Positions 1 through 10,897 of a DNA stretch of 64,000 nucleotides are shown here, in pieces (within the stretch, counting starts at the first letter, position 1; the number at the start of each line of letters is the position of its first letter). Both the position numbers and the translations under genes were made by a program. The DNA is from Lactarius indigo (taxonomy: Eukaryota > Basidiomycota > Agaricomycetes > Russulales > Russulaceae), in assembly GCA_025766275.1 (NCBI GenBank), contig JAFKAC010000081.1, forward strand, positions 1-64,000, in the 5' to 3' direction. The notes below the pieces were generated by a model that ran no database searches, was not told the origin of the DNA, and saw nothing but the letters and a program-made list of their open reading frames with translations.

Positions 1-2372
1 GCGCAGTTCGAACCACATGCTCGAACGGCGAGCTTGATTGAGCCCGGCCACCCGTGACGATCGTTCCTCTTCAGAATCCCGTGGAGGAAGTCGCTTCAGT
101 TTAGTTTAGTTTAGTTTTGGTTTAGTTTAGATCCGGGGCCTGGGTTTTGCCGGAGGAAGCAAAGTGCAAGTGCGCGGTGCGTGGGGAAAGTCTTGCGAAG
201 ATGTAAAATGTATGATAACTTACATTGAATGTGCTCGTCCCATCATATGGACAAATGCATCCGAAAATCGCGACCTGCCGCTACTGGGCCACATCATCCA
301 TCACTGGCCACCTGCATCTTATTTTCTTCTACCATTCTCCTTCTCCTGCTCTCCAAGGTCCGCCACATCAGTCATGGCATGCGCCGCAAATGAGCTGTTT
401 GAAAAAAAAAAAAAAAAATGCGGGGTGGAGACCTGAGGCCAATGTGGTGCCTGCATCCCTTCATCATTTGCGGGCACAACATATCATCATTTCCAGTCGC
501 TCCAGGGCTCCTTCTCATAGCACTACAATTGTGGATACAGGCTATCATGAGGCCTAGATCCGAACATGGACTGCGAGCGGTTTCATGGAATCACCAAACA
601 GTGGAAAAACGCAATCTGATCCCAGAAAGACAACGGCGAATAGCGCAGCTGGAAATTAAGGCTCGCTGCAAAACAGACAGCCAACTACAGGAGCTCATAG
701 CGCGCGCCCTGGCGTCTACGGGCGCACACCGTCGTCGCCTATCAATGTAGGTTCTATTCTGTGAGGGCCAGATTTCGAACAAATCGGGACTTTTTGCATT
801 CACAAACGCTGTTCCATTTGCGGGACCAGTAACCCCCGACACGCCCAGAAGTGGAGATAATGCAGCCACTGCGAACCAGCGAAGAAGTTTAGCCACACAT
901 CTTTCTTTCACCATGGAAGAAAGAAAGGAAAGGGCGGTATCGTTTCAGCCCCCAGATAGTTTTGCGTAGATTGAACGGCACTTCCACCGTCGGACGCTGG
1001 AGACGGAGACGGGCATAAAAGCCGCACCCCTTATTTGTCGCGAGGGGGGGCTTCGATACCAAGGGCCTACAATGCGACAAAGTCCAATTGCTTTGTGTTA
1101 TTCGTTTTTTTTTTTTTTTTTCTTTCTATTGTTGCTAGACGCGTCTAGCGGTTGTTACAATTGTCAATAGATCATATCAGTGAGTGTAATTGGGAGGCCC
1201 GAGGGAAAGGGATCACAAGTGCAGGGAAGCAGTCTATTAGCCGCCGATGATATGGTTGGCAAACAATGTACCATTCATCCGTTTTGGGAAGGCGTCGGTG
1301 GGGCACTGTAGCCAGTATTGATAAATGATGCGACGAAGTGCGCTTGACACGAGGCGTCAGTCGTCATCTCCGGGTCGCACGAGATATCGGATCCGAGGGC
1401 GCCGAGAGAGTGTAGCGATTGTCACAGGTCACTGGACCTGGGTCGGCAAAAAGCGTGCTCAAACGACGTAAGCCACGGTCGCAGGGCTGCGGCCGCGGTG
1501 AGCTAGCAAGAGAAGAGAAATGGGTATAGGTAAGAGAATGACGGAGCTTGTTTAGGACTAGACATGCCGCATCAACATTCAATTCATTCTGTTTCGTGAC
1601 GTCTTTGAGGGTAGGAATGCGCGCCAGGCCAAAGCCATAGGAGGAAGAAACCCCAACGGATCCGAAAAGGTCGGATGAGGGACCAATAATTTCACCTGAC
1701 ATCAAAAGGACACAGTTTGACAATGTGCCCATCATGCCACATCGTCATCGAGCGAATCCAGGTGATGGACCCTACGAGTAGAAGTCGCCTCGACTACTCG
1801 GTCATGGGAAAAAAAGCAAGAGATAGATCAGCTACGTCGCCGGAGAATTGCGACGGGGAACTCCAATTTGTCAGGTCGTGCCCGGTCGGTCAGCCAAACG
1901 ACTCGTCTTTGGTGGACGTGGAGGCCCCAACCTCTCGCAGCATATACTCGAAGGGGGTAAGAAGGCAACGTGCAGGACATGCGGCAACCTGCACTAGAAA
2001 GCTGTCCACATGCCTTTCTTTAGAGTCCCATAAAGTTGAGTGACCGGATAATAACCCTACGACCTCGAAATGGAAAGTTTTAGAGTCTCTCGTGACGTTT
2101 TCGAGACGAGTGGAATGCCCCGAAGTTCGAGTCGAGTTCGGGCCACAGCGGCGAGGCGAGGCGGTGGTGAACGTGGCGACTCGGAGTCCATGCGTGGGAC
2201 TCCCCTATTATGGTCATCTCCGAGCTTGCCAGCAGCGGTGTTCGCTCTCTTGGCTGTTCACCGACACGGCTACGCCCACTAGCAAGTCATTGGGCCTGTC
2301 GCCCGCCCTTTCGAAGGAGCTAAAGTCCCTCTTTCATTTGCCGATCACGACTTCTTGGGATTCGCAGCGTAC
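1..2372. other. Left-edge region without a recognised gene
   Basis: I recognise no conserved protein or RNA gene here. Homopolymer runs occur at about 401-417 (A) and 1107-1122 (T). A minus-strand open frame at 591-914 begins with a hydrophobic, signal-peptide-like segment and contains NGT and NRT sequons, but its second half is low in protein-like character, so I do not call it a gene. A minus-strand frame at 1364-1735 has no recognisable motif. The region may hold unrecognised exons or only regulatory DNA. Confidence 0.5.
98..130. repeat. Short TTTAG tandem repeat
   Basis: About six copies of a 5-nt TTTAG unit, with one slipped copy containing extra T and G bases. It is a simple microsatellite. 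The unit is not a usual fungal telomere repeat and there is no other sign of a chromosome end. Confidence 0.8.
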
Positions 2373-3723
2373 ATGAGCGTTCGCCTCGACTCTAATAATC
2401 CCGAGCTATACCGGGAACTCCTTGACAAGTATGACACCTGGATGCTCGATTGTGACGGTGTGCTATGGCACGGTGACCGTCTCATAGACGGCGCCGTCCA
2501 AGTCCTCGAGATTCTTCGCAGCCATAGTACGTAACTACACAAGTTGTTCCCCCTCCAAGAGGTGTCGTACTCATCATCTTCTTCCTACCCTTCGCCTTCT
2601 CCGGCATTTGGCTAAATCTGCATTTCGATCCGATCCTTCGCCCTTGTTGCAGGAAAACGCGTCCTCTTCGTCACCAATAATGCGACCAAATCCAGGTCTA
2701 ATTACAAGAAGAAGTTTGATGGATTGGGCATCGAGGCGCATGTTGTGCGTACTGTATCCCTTGCTTGCCTGCCGATGAATATACCGTCATTACTCGCCCT
2801 GCAGGACGAGGTCTTCGGATCTGCATACGCGGCTGCAGTTTACCTATCATCGGTGCTCAATTTTCCCAAGGATAAGAAGGTGTACGTGATTGGTATGTCA
2901 GGGCTCGAAGATGAACTTCGTAGCGAAGGCGTCTCTTTCATTGGTGGAACCGTGAGCAGAACCTCGTCACTTGGGTCCATCATCATCGGTCCAACGCGCA
3001 TCTCATTCTCCGACGCAGGATCCCGCGGATAACACACTCTCTGCGCCATGGCGAAATACCACCAGACCCCTCCGTTGGCGCCGTGCTTATCGGTCTCGAT
3101 ACGTCCATTAACTACACGAAGCTGTCGCGCGCGTTCCGGTACCTCCATTCGAACCCTGAGTGTTTCTTTCTCGCCACCAATCAAGACTCTACGTTCCCAT
3201 CGGAGAAGGGTCTGTTGCCCGGTGCAGGTGCCATCCTCGCTCCTCTCGTCACCGCGCTCGGTCCCAATCGACCAGTCACCGCGATCGGAAAACCGAGCAG
3301 CTTGATGTTGGACGCCATCAAAGCAAAGTGCGTCCCAAACCCTGGCCCATTGTGTTACTTCCACGCCTGCTTTCGGCATGTTCGATTCGGCAGAACCTCT
3401 TTTTTTTTTTGTTGATCAGTGCTCTTCAACTTTCCTTTGGGGGGTTCTTATCTATTCGATTGCAGACATAATTTTGACCCTCAACGCACGATCATGGTTG
3501 GCGACAGGCTGAACACCGACATACAGTTCGGTAAAAGTGGTGGTCTTGCAACGTTGTTGGTCTTGACTGGTGCGCGTCCTTCCCTTCTCTGCCCTTGATC
3601 GTCTGACCCCTGATCGGATGTGCAGGTATCACTTCAGAGGACGACCTGACGGGCCCCAATCCCTCGCCTATAGTTCCTAACTATGTCACCGCCTCGATTG
3701 GTGATCTTCGCAACGCCGTATAA
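2373..3723 (+). CDS. PHO13: PHO13-type HAD phosphatase (4-nitrophenylphosphatase / phosphoglycolate phosphatase family)
   Basis: A HAD-superfamily phosphatase of the p-nitrophenylphosphatase/phosphoglycolate phosphatase group, a cytosolic enzyme that hydrolyses small phosphometabolites. I place exons at 2373-2526, 2653-2744, 2805-2951, 3019-about 3330, 3466-3569 and 3626-3723, all with GT-AG introns. Motif I is [12 protein letters not shown], with the nucleophile and acid aspartates of DxDG. Motif II is [10 protein letters not shown]. The cap region carries [12 protein letters not shown] and [11 protein letters not shown]. Motif III is the lysine in AIGKPSSLM and motif IV is [13 protein letters not shown]. 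The order and about 300-residue length fit the family. One oddity: in exon 4 the frame that continues the conserved GGT-DPADNTL segment (from 3019) is one base out of register with the frame of [12 protein letters not shown] (from about 3060). Either a 1-nt indel (real or a sequencing error) or an unseen splice lies at about 3037-3060. Confidence 0.88.
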
Positions 3724-6065
3724 GGGGACCAAACAAAAGAAATAAGTTAGACTGGGTGTAGAATTGATTCGTAGAAATAGAGCGCTGTACAAGTTAAATT
3801 TGGCACGTTGGTGATGTCTGATAGACGGAAGCTGTCCTTCCAAATTCTTTGGGGTTTAGCAGCATTTCCTCAGGGTATTTCCGGCTGTGCGGGAAAGGAC
3901 TCCGCAGGCGGCGCGCTCTGATTATTAAAGTAGGCTCCTTTGAAGACGACATGAAAAACAAACAAGTTTGATTGGGAAGAGGGTTTATTGGTAGTTCCTA
4001 TGATATATACGGATAACAGGGCACAAGACAGTGGATCACCGGCTTGCACGTCTGCCCCCGTGACTGAATTAAATGGGCGGCGCAGGACTAAGTCCGAGAC
4101 ACGCTAGGACAAGGCGAGGTAGAAAGCGAGTCAGGCCCATGGTTCTGTCAGCGATAATGAGCAGATGAACGGCTCGCTCTAAGATAATGCTTGATTCCCC
4201 TCTTTCCCTCCTTGCGGGTCACCCCTCCCGTCTCAAATTCGCCCATTGTATTTCCCTTAGGTGTGCCTCTGAGTATACAAACCGGACTTGACGGAGATGA
4301 ACTCCTGCCTGCCAGAGAGACTAATTTAAAGGTGGTAACGACGATTCGGATAAAATGCTACGAATTCTGGAATTTCTGGAATTTTCTCTGATTATGCGTC
4401 GTGATATCGGGGGAGAGATCAGATTCAAAGTTGGTCGTTCAGACTCTACCCTCGCAATTGAATAGCTGTGTAATCACCTTCCCCGACACAGTCGGAAGAC
4501 GCTGTGAGCAGTGGCGCCTTGGTACAGCAACTCAAACGCCCAATTCAATGCCCACTAGAGATGTTTCCGAAATCCCTCTCGTCGAAGCACCTTTACTGCC
4601 TCCGAATTGAACGTTGATACTGCAATTGATATGCACGTTCCTTGTTACTCCCCGCCGCCGCTTGATGACAATTATTGGCAGAGGGTCACGATGCCCTTGA
4701 GTCCGTCGCCATATTTGGTCATGTTAGTCCTACACATGCCTTATCAACATGTTCGCAGTCGCAGTTGCTTGCTTCCCTGCAACAACCAACAGCCCTTTTC
4801 TTCTTTGGGCTCGGCGCAGAGTGAAACTTTGCAATTTCACGCATCTCGGGTCAGAGAGCATGGTATTGTCTGTGTGTGTTGTGGATTTTGCCCGTGTGAC
4901 GCTAGAATACAGTCCCCTAAAAAAACATTGCGCCCCCCGGGCTATTTATCCGAGCTGGAGGCAGATGATCACCTCGGCGCTATATGTTTTGATTTGATCA
5001 TCGGCCTCTAATTTTTATACCCTCTTTCAGGTTTCTCCGACGGAGTCAGTCATAGATGCGTGCTCTTGTAGGCGAGGTACCTGCATCAGCTGCTCTTGCT
5101 TGCTTTGACGCTAAATGAGACGAGGAACCTCTTCCTTGCTTTTTTTCATTCCGCTTATCTCTTTCCCCCGGGCTCTCTCTCAGACGACACCTCTTTTATT
5201 GGCTGTCGGCCGTCCCCGCCGCAGACACACACCAACACAGCCATCTGATTGCGTGTGAAAGGGGATCTTCAGTTTTAGAGTGGAAACTTTCGCACTCAGC
5301 GAAGCAACTAACCTCTGTAGAATCGATGGTGCTATCCCTCGTCGGGACGGACAATCCGCACCAGGGGAAACTGGAAGTAGGTCTCGTGGTGGGGAACCTG
5401 GTACCACAGTTGGCCTATTGCCTGCCACAGCCGTCAAAGCCGTCCGGCGGCAGCGGCAACGCCTGTGATTACGAAGGCGGCGTAGGTCACGTTCACACTC
5501 TTTGATCCTACTGCTACCGCTGAGATTGGGACGGTAAGAGCCATCATGTGGGGAATTCGGAATACCGGACTTGAGCTTCTTGAGCTGACTCTGCTGGTTC
5601 AGGAAAGGCGAAGGCATGCAAGATAACAAGACACACACTCTGATAACGCACTGCGGAGTTCTCTCGTGGGATGTGGGGTAGCGGGTCCCTCACACTCATC
5701 CACTACTACTAAGTTGGCACAACGTCAGGTGGCCGTTGGTACATATGATGTGGTGTTGGGGCGGATGGGGACACGTTTAAAGTTGGGACTAGAATCGACA
5801 AGGATAAGCATAATCTTCAAGAGGTGTATGCAATCTCCGTCTTGTGCCTTGACCACTTCGGGGGCGTTCAACTTGACCCATCCAGGAGCTCCACCTACGC
5901 TGCCCAGAGTCGTTTAAGTTCGTGATACGTAGTACCTGGAGTGATGCCACACACGGATGGTGCTGACACGTGAAGTCAAATAGAAAGGGGAAACGGAAAG
6001 GGGATAGTACTTGATACAACGCAAAACGATATGATACACCAAAGAAAATAGGGGCCCGATTAGCC
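3724..6065. other. Long intergenic stretch, no gene recognised
   Basis: Between two converging genes, PHO13 ending at 3723 and TAF6 ending at 6066, there are 2.3 kb in which I see no conserved protein motif, tRNA-like structure or repeat. The open frames present are short and compositionally poor. Confidence 0.55.
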
Positions 6066-7570
6066 TCACGCCTCAGCAAGCACGCCCCTCGCCCAAGATG
6101 CGTCGCTCATCAACCGCTCTGCAAAAAAGTCACCCAGAACTTCGCGTAGACGTTCCGCGATCTGTGCGTCGTCTGGATTTCCTGGATCGAGTGGTACTGG
6201 CTGTTCCGATGGCGGGTGCAGCACCGTAAGTGCCTCAAACACCGCGCCTGCGACGCCCGGTTCAGCTCCGAGAGCCTTCGCACCTCCTGCGTCTAATATA
6301 CCCTTCCGCACCGCCTCCTTGCCAACGCCTATGAGCCCGCGCAGCGCCCCCAACCGCGTGCCGGGGCCGCGCTCTGGTGCAAGAAGGGCCAAGAGCAGCG
6401 TTTTCATTATGCGTGGTGCGAGCGAGGGGTACGTGGCGGAATGTTGTTTGAGCACACGCGCAAGGGCAGAGGCGGCAGACCTGCGTAGGTGGGTCGAGTG
6501 CATTTGCGGTAACGAGGAGTGTAGCAATACGGAGAGTACGGGAGGAAGAATTTGATGCAGCTACAGAAGTGTCAGTAACTAAAAAAAGTATTTTGGAGGG
6601 GGCTAGACGTACATATGGCTCGACAAAAAGCGTTGCATTTTCGAGGAGGGCGGAGATGACATCCAGTAGCACCTCGAGAGTGCGTCCGGATGCATCGTCC
6701 TGAGCCCCGTCGTGCAGCACGCCGACAACACCCTCGCCAACCCAGCGCACGAGGTACGGCAATAGGAGCTGCAGCCCGGCGTCATGCCGCAGGCTGGCCA
6801 GCGCAGCTGTCCTCTTAGTTGGATCTGCTGCCCCAGTGCCCGAGGGGAGTATCGACGTCGTAAGGCGCGCATAGTACAATTGCAGCTCGCGCGAGAGCAC
6901 CTGCTTGACGAGCGCGGCCTGCTGTCCGGCGCGTTTATCGGACGCCGCGGCCCCGAGTGCCGCCGAGGATGGGTCGTCGCGCGGCACTGCGGGCGGGTTT
7001 TCGGGGATGAGTGGCTGCACGCCCTCCACTGCGAGCCAGTGCGCCGTCCAGCGCACGCTAGGGGGGAGGACGAGCTTCTCTTCGCGCAAGACGCGCTCAA
7101 AGTCGACTTCCTCGTCTTCGACAAAGTAAACGGGGCCGGCGGAGGCGAGTTGCGGGTAGGGAAGGGAGCGGCGGAAGACGGGGGTCGTGTATGCGCTGTG
7201 GCCGTAGAGTGGCTCGACGTTGAGGACTCGCAAGGCGCGATCAATGTCGCTGGTGGTAAGGGTCGTGCGTCGTGCATGACGCATGAAGCGCGATGCTTCC
7301 TAAAGAGTCATGAAGAAGGCGAACCGCGACGAAGAGGCGACGTAGCATACTTCGATGACCTGGTGTATTCGGTACTCTACGTCGCTGGCCAAGGCAGAGG
7401 CAACGGGCTCGGGAAGATTGGTGATGCCAAGTGCGTCCGCAGCATCCTGGGGGGTGTCCTGTGGGACAGACGTGGTTTGAGAAGAACGGACAACCCACCT
7501 TGACTGACTCTGCCTTGTACAGTCCACTGGATGAGCCTGGGGTCTTTGTCGGCTTTTGCTTTGCGCTCAT
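6066..7570 (-). CDS. TAF6: TAF6, TBP-associated factor (TFIID/SAGA histone-fold subunit)
   Basis: TAF6 is a nuclear histone-fold subunit that pairs with TAF9 in TFIID and SAGA. On the minus strand I read four exons, 7570-7499, 7458-7351, 7299-6613 and 6560-6066, each bounded by GT-AG, giving about 453 residues, typical for fungi. Exon 1 (MSAKQKPTKTPG...) ends in phase 0. Exon 2 carries the start of the histone fold (ALGITNLPEPVASALASDVE) and runs across the splice into VEYRIHQVIEEASRFMRH, then RRTTLTTSDIDRALRVLNVE. LYGHSAYTTPVFRR marks the end of the TAF domain. From about residue 180 the C-terminal TAF6 HEAT-type domain is seen in QLYYARLTTSILPSG, GLQLLLPYLVRWVGEGV and LHQILPPVLSVLLHSSLP. 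The start was chosen because this ATG is in frame with exon 2 after splicing. No damage is seen. Confidence 0.92.
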
Positions 7571-9457
7571 TATCGCGCTCTCGATGATGCCTGGGCCGAG
7601 CTTTGGTTGAATCGTCTATCGTCAACCGGTCGGCAATTCCCGCGAACAACACCGGGAAAATCGGGCCGCCGAAAGTTACTGTAAACTTAACACGGCCGCC
7701 CTGTCCCCAGCCGAATGTTTTTCCTCACTGCAACCGTCAAAAAGCTTGTAACTTACATTGACTCCTCTACTGGAAAGGTGGTAATTTCTCCGCGCTGAGG
7801 AGGCCCTAGTGCGGAGAATTTTTCAGACAATGGAGCAAGTGCTGCTCCACTGTCCTATATATGTTGCATCGGGTATCAACACGTCGGACCTTTCCTACCG
7901 CGGACGCTCCAACAGATTTTCGCTCTGGCCTAGCCCTCAGTCCGTTCGAGTATAAGGAGGAAATCAGAGCCTGCCCAAAACCGAGAAGGGCTCGAGAGCC
8001 GGGATAGGAGCACGGCGATTTTTCCCTTGGAGACAAGCCCTCCAATAAGGGTACAGTTTTAAGCTGTCTCAACTATTTCGGTCTTATGGTACACTGTACC
8101 ACTCACCATTTCTGATGCTAGTCCCGTCTTAACGACCTTTTGCTACTATGCCTACGCGAGACGGTACATCTCCTTTGGCCTGGCCAGCCCGCGGCTAGGC
8201 CCATACACCCAGTTGGCTCGCATCCACTTCCCATTCCATGCCACGGATTCATTCGGATGGCGGTTTATTTTTTCTATAAGACAGTGCTGTGGCTCCTGCC
8301 TTTCCTCACCCAGTGGTGTCTTTCCACCTGTCTTAGTTCATTATCTGCTCGAGCTACCATTGCTTCCTCCCCTTCCTGCTTCTGAACAATATGTTTCTAC
8401 TCAGCGTCGCTTCTTTATTTGCCGGGTTGTCTGTGCTACTATTTGGCAAGGCTGAAACGAGTCGCCTTGTGACCGTTCGTCCCCGACGAATCAATTTTTT
8501 ATTGGTAAGCATCGACGGAGGATGTACTTTGGCCTGTGTTACTGACTCTCTGGGTCTTGTTGACCTGATAAGGACCAACATCGAAGACGGCAAACCCGGC
8601 TACATTCTTTATGTGAGTTTTAATGTTGCTTCCGTGCTTCTCATGGCGTGAACATGTTGCCCTAATTCGTGGACGATAGCTATCCCCCGCATGCAGTTCC
8701 CTTGACTTCATCATCCTCCACCTCTCCCCTCGGGCCAGTCGTAACCTGACCGTCGTGGAGACAGCGTTATGTCAGTTGAGCCCGTACGTTGAGCTCTCAA
8801 ATTGCCATGCCCTGGTTGGTCCGAAGAGCTCACCCAGGTGTAGGTTGACTTGACCACGTTGGGGCATCAAATCCAAAAATAGCCACAGGTGGCTATAAGC
8901 CTATCTGCAAACGGCTACCAGTAATTGCGGGGAGCTACGACTATTAATTTATTTTGGGAAACAAGAGAAAGGCACTGTTGGGACTTTACCGATTCGCTTA
9001 TCATAGTCATCATGATGTATACACTACTTGATCATTCTGTCGCCTCGCTCGCGCGAATTCTCTCCTAGGTCACAGTTATTTTCACTGGCAGGGTCACCCA
9101 GACCGGTGCTCAATTTAATCACTGATACTCTGACATTTCCGCGTGAATGTGTTGCCAACAAACCACCTGATGAACCTGTTCAGTTGCTGTTGCTTGTGTT
9201 ACACCCGACTTTCCCATGCTTATGTGAAACCACCCCATTCGCTTGGCTCGCCGCTACTACGCTTTGGGTCAAGTGCGCTTACTGGTGTGTGTTATGTCAT
9301 CAATGATCAATGATCATCCTTGTCCCGTTGCTCCAAGCCCTAGAATTGGATCTGAAGCTTGGCTTGAGGCACCCCTCGTTGCTAGTGCCTACGAGGGCCT
9401 AACGATGCTCCTTTCAACAACAACATCAATTAGTTACCGTTCTCGTAATGAATACCG
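7571..9457. other. Intergenic stretch with one doubtful small ORF
   Basis: No conserved gene is recognised. The best candidate is a plus-strand frame at 8391-8651 of 86 residues. It starts MFLLSVASLFAGLSVLLFG, which looks like a signal peptide or membrane anchor, and contains possible splice sites (GTAAGC near 8503 and GTGAGT near 8612). I cannot extend it into a convincing gene, so it stays a note, not a call. The remainder up to 9457 probably contains the promoter of the secreted-protein gene that follows. Confidence 0.4.
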
Positions 9458-9465
9458 TATATAAA
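9458..9465 (+). promoter_or_regulatory. TATA box of the secreted sequon-repeat gene
   Basis: TATATAAA lies 135 nt before the ATG at 9600. It is followed by a pyrimidine-rich block (about 9525-9585, CTTCCTTCTTTCC-like) just before the start codon, a layout common in well-expressed fungal genes. Confidence 0.6.
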
Positions 9466-9599
9466 GGCTGCCCAGCGGAATCAAGTGCACCCATTCCCGG
9501 AGCAGGACTCCCAGCTTGACGCTTTCGTCCACATTCCTTCTTTCCATCCTCTAGTCCTTCTATTGATTTTCATTCGCTTCATTCTATCCCATTGCAGGC

Positions 9600-10897
9600 A
9601 TGGCTAAACTTTTTTTATTATATCTTCTTGCTGTTGTTGGTCTCGAGGCTGTCAGGGCAGGTACGCCGTCACCGATGTTTGCTTCATCGAATGAGCACTG
9701 ACCGTTATCGCGGACAGCGCCATTGGAGCTTCGCCAGCCAAATAAGGCCCAATGTAATGCGGGCCAGCAGAAAGTCGCTTCTGACTTGCAGCAGATGAGT
9801 GATGCGCTCAACATGCTCTCCGCACAGATGTACCTTGGGTACGTCTGATCTCGTATCTACTACCACCTGTTCGGTAACGCTCAATGAGACACGTCAGAAA
9901 CTCCACGTCGCTTGCGGCGAATGGTACCGCAGCAGATTGCGCAGACGCTCAAAATTCCACAGCCGGCGCGGCATGCGACGCCAAAGCCAAAGGCGCAAAG
10001 AAGGGGAAGGGGGCTAAGGCTGTCGACCTGGCCGGCGCATCGGACCTGAACAACGCCACTTCTCTTGCTGCTAACGGCACCGTGGACTGCGCATCCGCTC
10101 AAAACGCTACGGACGCGGCTGCTGCTGACGCGTGCGCTGCTGCAAATGGTAAGGATGCGAAGAAGGGGAAGAAGGCGAAGGGTATGGGCATGGCCGCTGC
10201 TGCCGCAGACAAGAAAGGTGCCAAGGACAAGAACAAGGCCAAGGATGCGGGTAATGCTGCGAACATGATGGGCATGAACGCCACTGCTGTTGATAACTCC
10301 ACCGCTGTCGACAACTCCACTGCCGTTGACAACTCCACTGCCATTGATAACTCCACTGCCATTGATAACTCCACTGCCATTGACAACTCCACTGCCATTG
10401 ACAACTCCACTGCCGTTGACAACTCTACTTCTGTCGACAACTCAACATCACTCATCGACGCTATGATGGCCGACTGCGGCTCGGCAGACAATTCCACCGC
10501 CATGAACCTCTGCGACATGATGATGGCCAATGGTAATGCCTCGGACAACAGTACTGCGGGTGCCATGATGAAAGCCATGTCGCACGTCAAGAACGCGAAG
10601 AAGGCCCTTGCTGCGATGATGGCGGGAAGCCAGGGCGCGAACATGAATCAGGTCAACGGGAACATCTCGCTCGCGGTCAACGACATGAGCGACATGATGT
10701 CGATGTCGATGATGGCGTGCGTATTTCTTATTATTTCCTCTTAATCTCTTTGAATCTCAAAACTCGCGAATAGAAACGGGACTGCTGATGCCAAGAATGC
10801 CAAGGCCATGAAGTCAGCTATGTCGAAAGTCAAGTCCATGACCCAAAACCTGCAGGCGGACGCGAAGGCAATGGGCAACGCATGTTCTAGCACTTGA
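9600..10897 (+). CDS. Secreted, heavily N-glycosylated repeat protein (cell-surface/mucin-like)
   Basis: I do not recognise a named family. Exons 9600-9660, 9718-9838, 9898-10716 and 10774-10897 join in frame through GT-AG introns to give about 374 residues. The N-terminus MAKLFLLYLLAVVGLEAVRA is a clear signal peptide, and exon 1 ends exactly after it. A short helical segment follows (exon 2, QQMSDALNMLSAQM), then an Ala/Lys-rich region with NST, NGT and NAT sequons, then nine tandem copies of a hexapeptide [AS][VI]DNST. The C-terminus is Met/Ala/Lys-rich (AMSHVKNAKKALAAMM) and resembles a second copy in exon 4 (KAMKSAMSKVKSMTQNL). Eight cysteines are scattered through the protein. About twenty NxS/T sequons are present. 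It is probably an extracellular or wall glycoprotein. No GPI-type hydrophobic tail is visible. Confidence 0.75.
10285..10446 (+). repeat. Nine 18-nt tandem repeats encoding N-glycosylation sequons
   Basis: Each 18-nt unit encodes [AS]-[VI]-D-N-S-T, so every copy supplies one N-S-T sequon. The copies differ mainly at synonymous positions and a Val/Ile swap, the pattern expected for unequal crossing over or slippage within a coding minisatellite. Confidence 0.9.

Noticed and set aside
98..130. TTTAG repeat considered as telomeric DNA
   Set aside because: Too short, interrupted, and internal to non-telomeric sequence.
591..914. Minus-strand frame with signal-peptide-like start
   Set aside because: Only the first part looks protein-like; no homologue recognised and no supporting gene structure.
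8391..8651. Possible small secreted or membrane protein (86 codons)
   Set aside because: Hydrophobic start only; no conserved motif and no convincing continuation after the possible splice sites.
10285..10446. Short regular repeats considered as a CRISPR-like array
   Set aside because: Contiguous 18-nt coding repeats without spacers, in a eukaryotic gene.
10099..10644. Minus-strand frame with repeated VELSTA units
   Set aside because: It is the complement of the sequon repeat; the plus-strand frame has a signal peptide and consistent introns.
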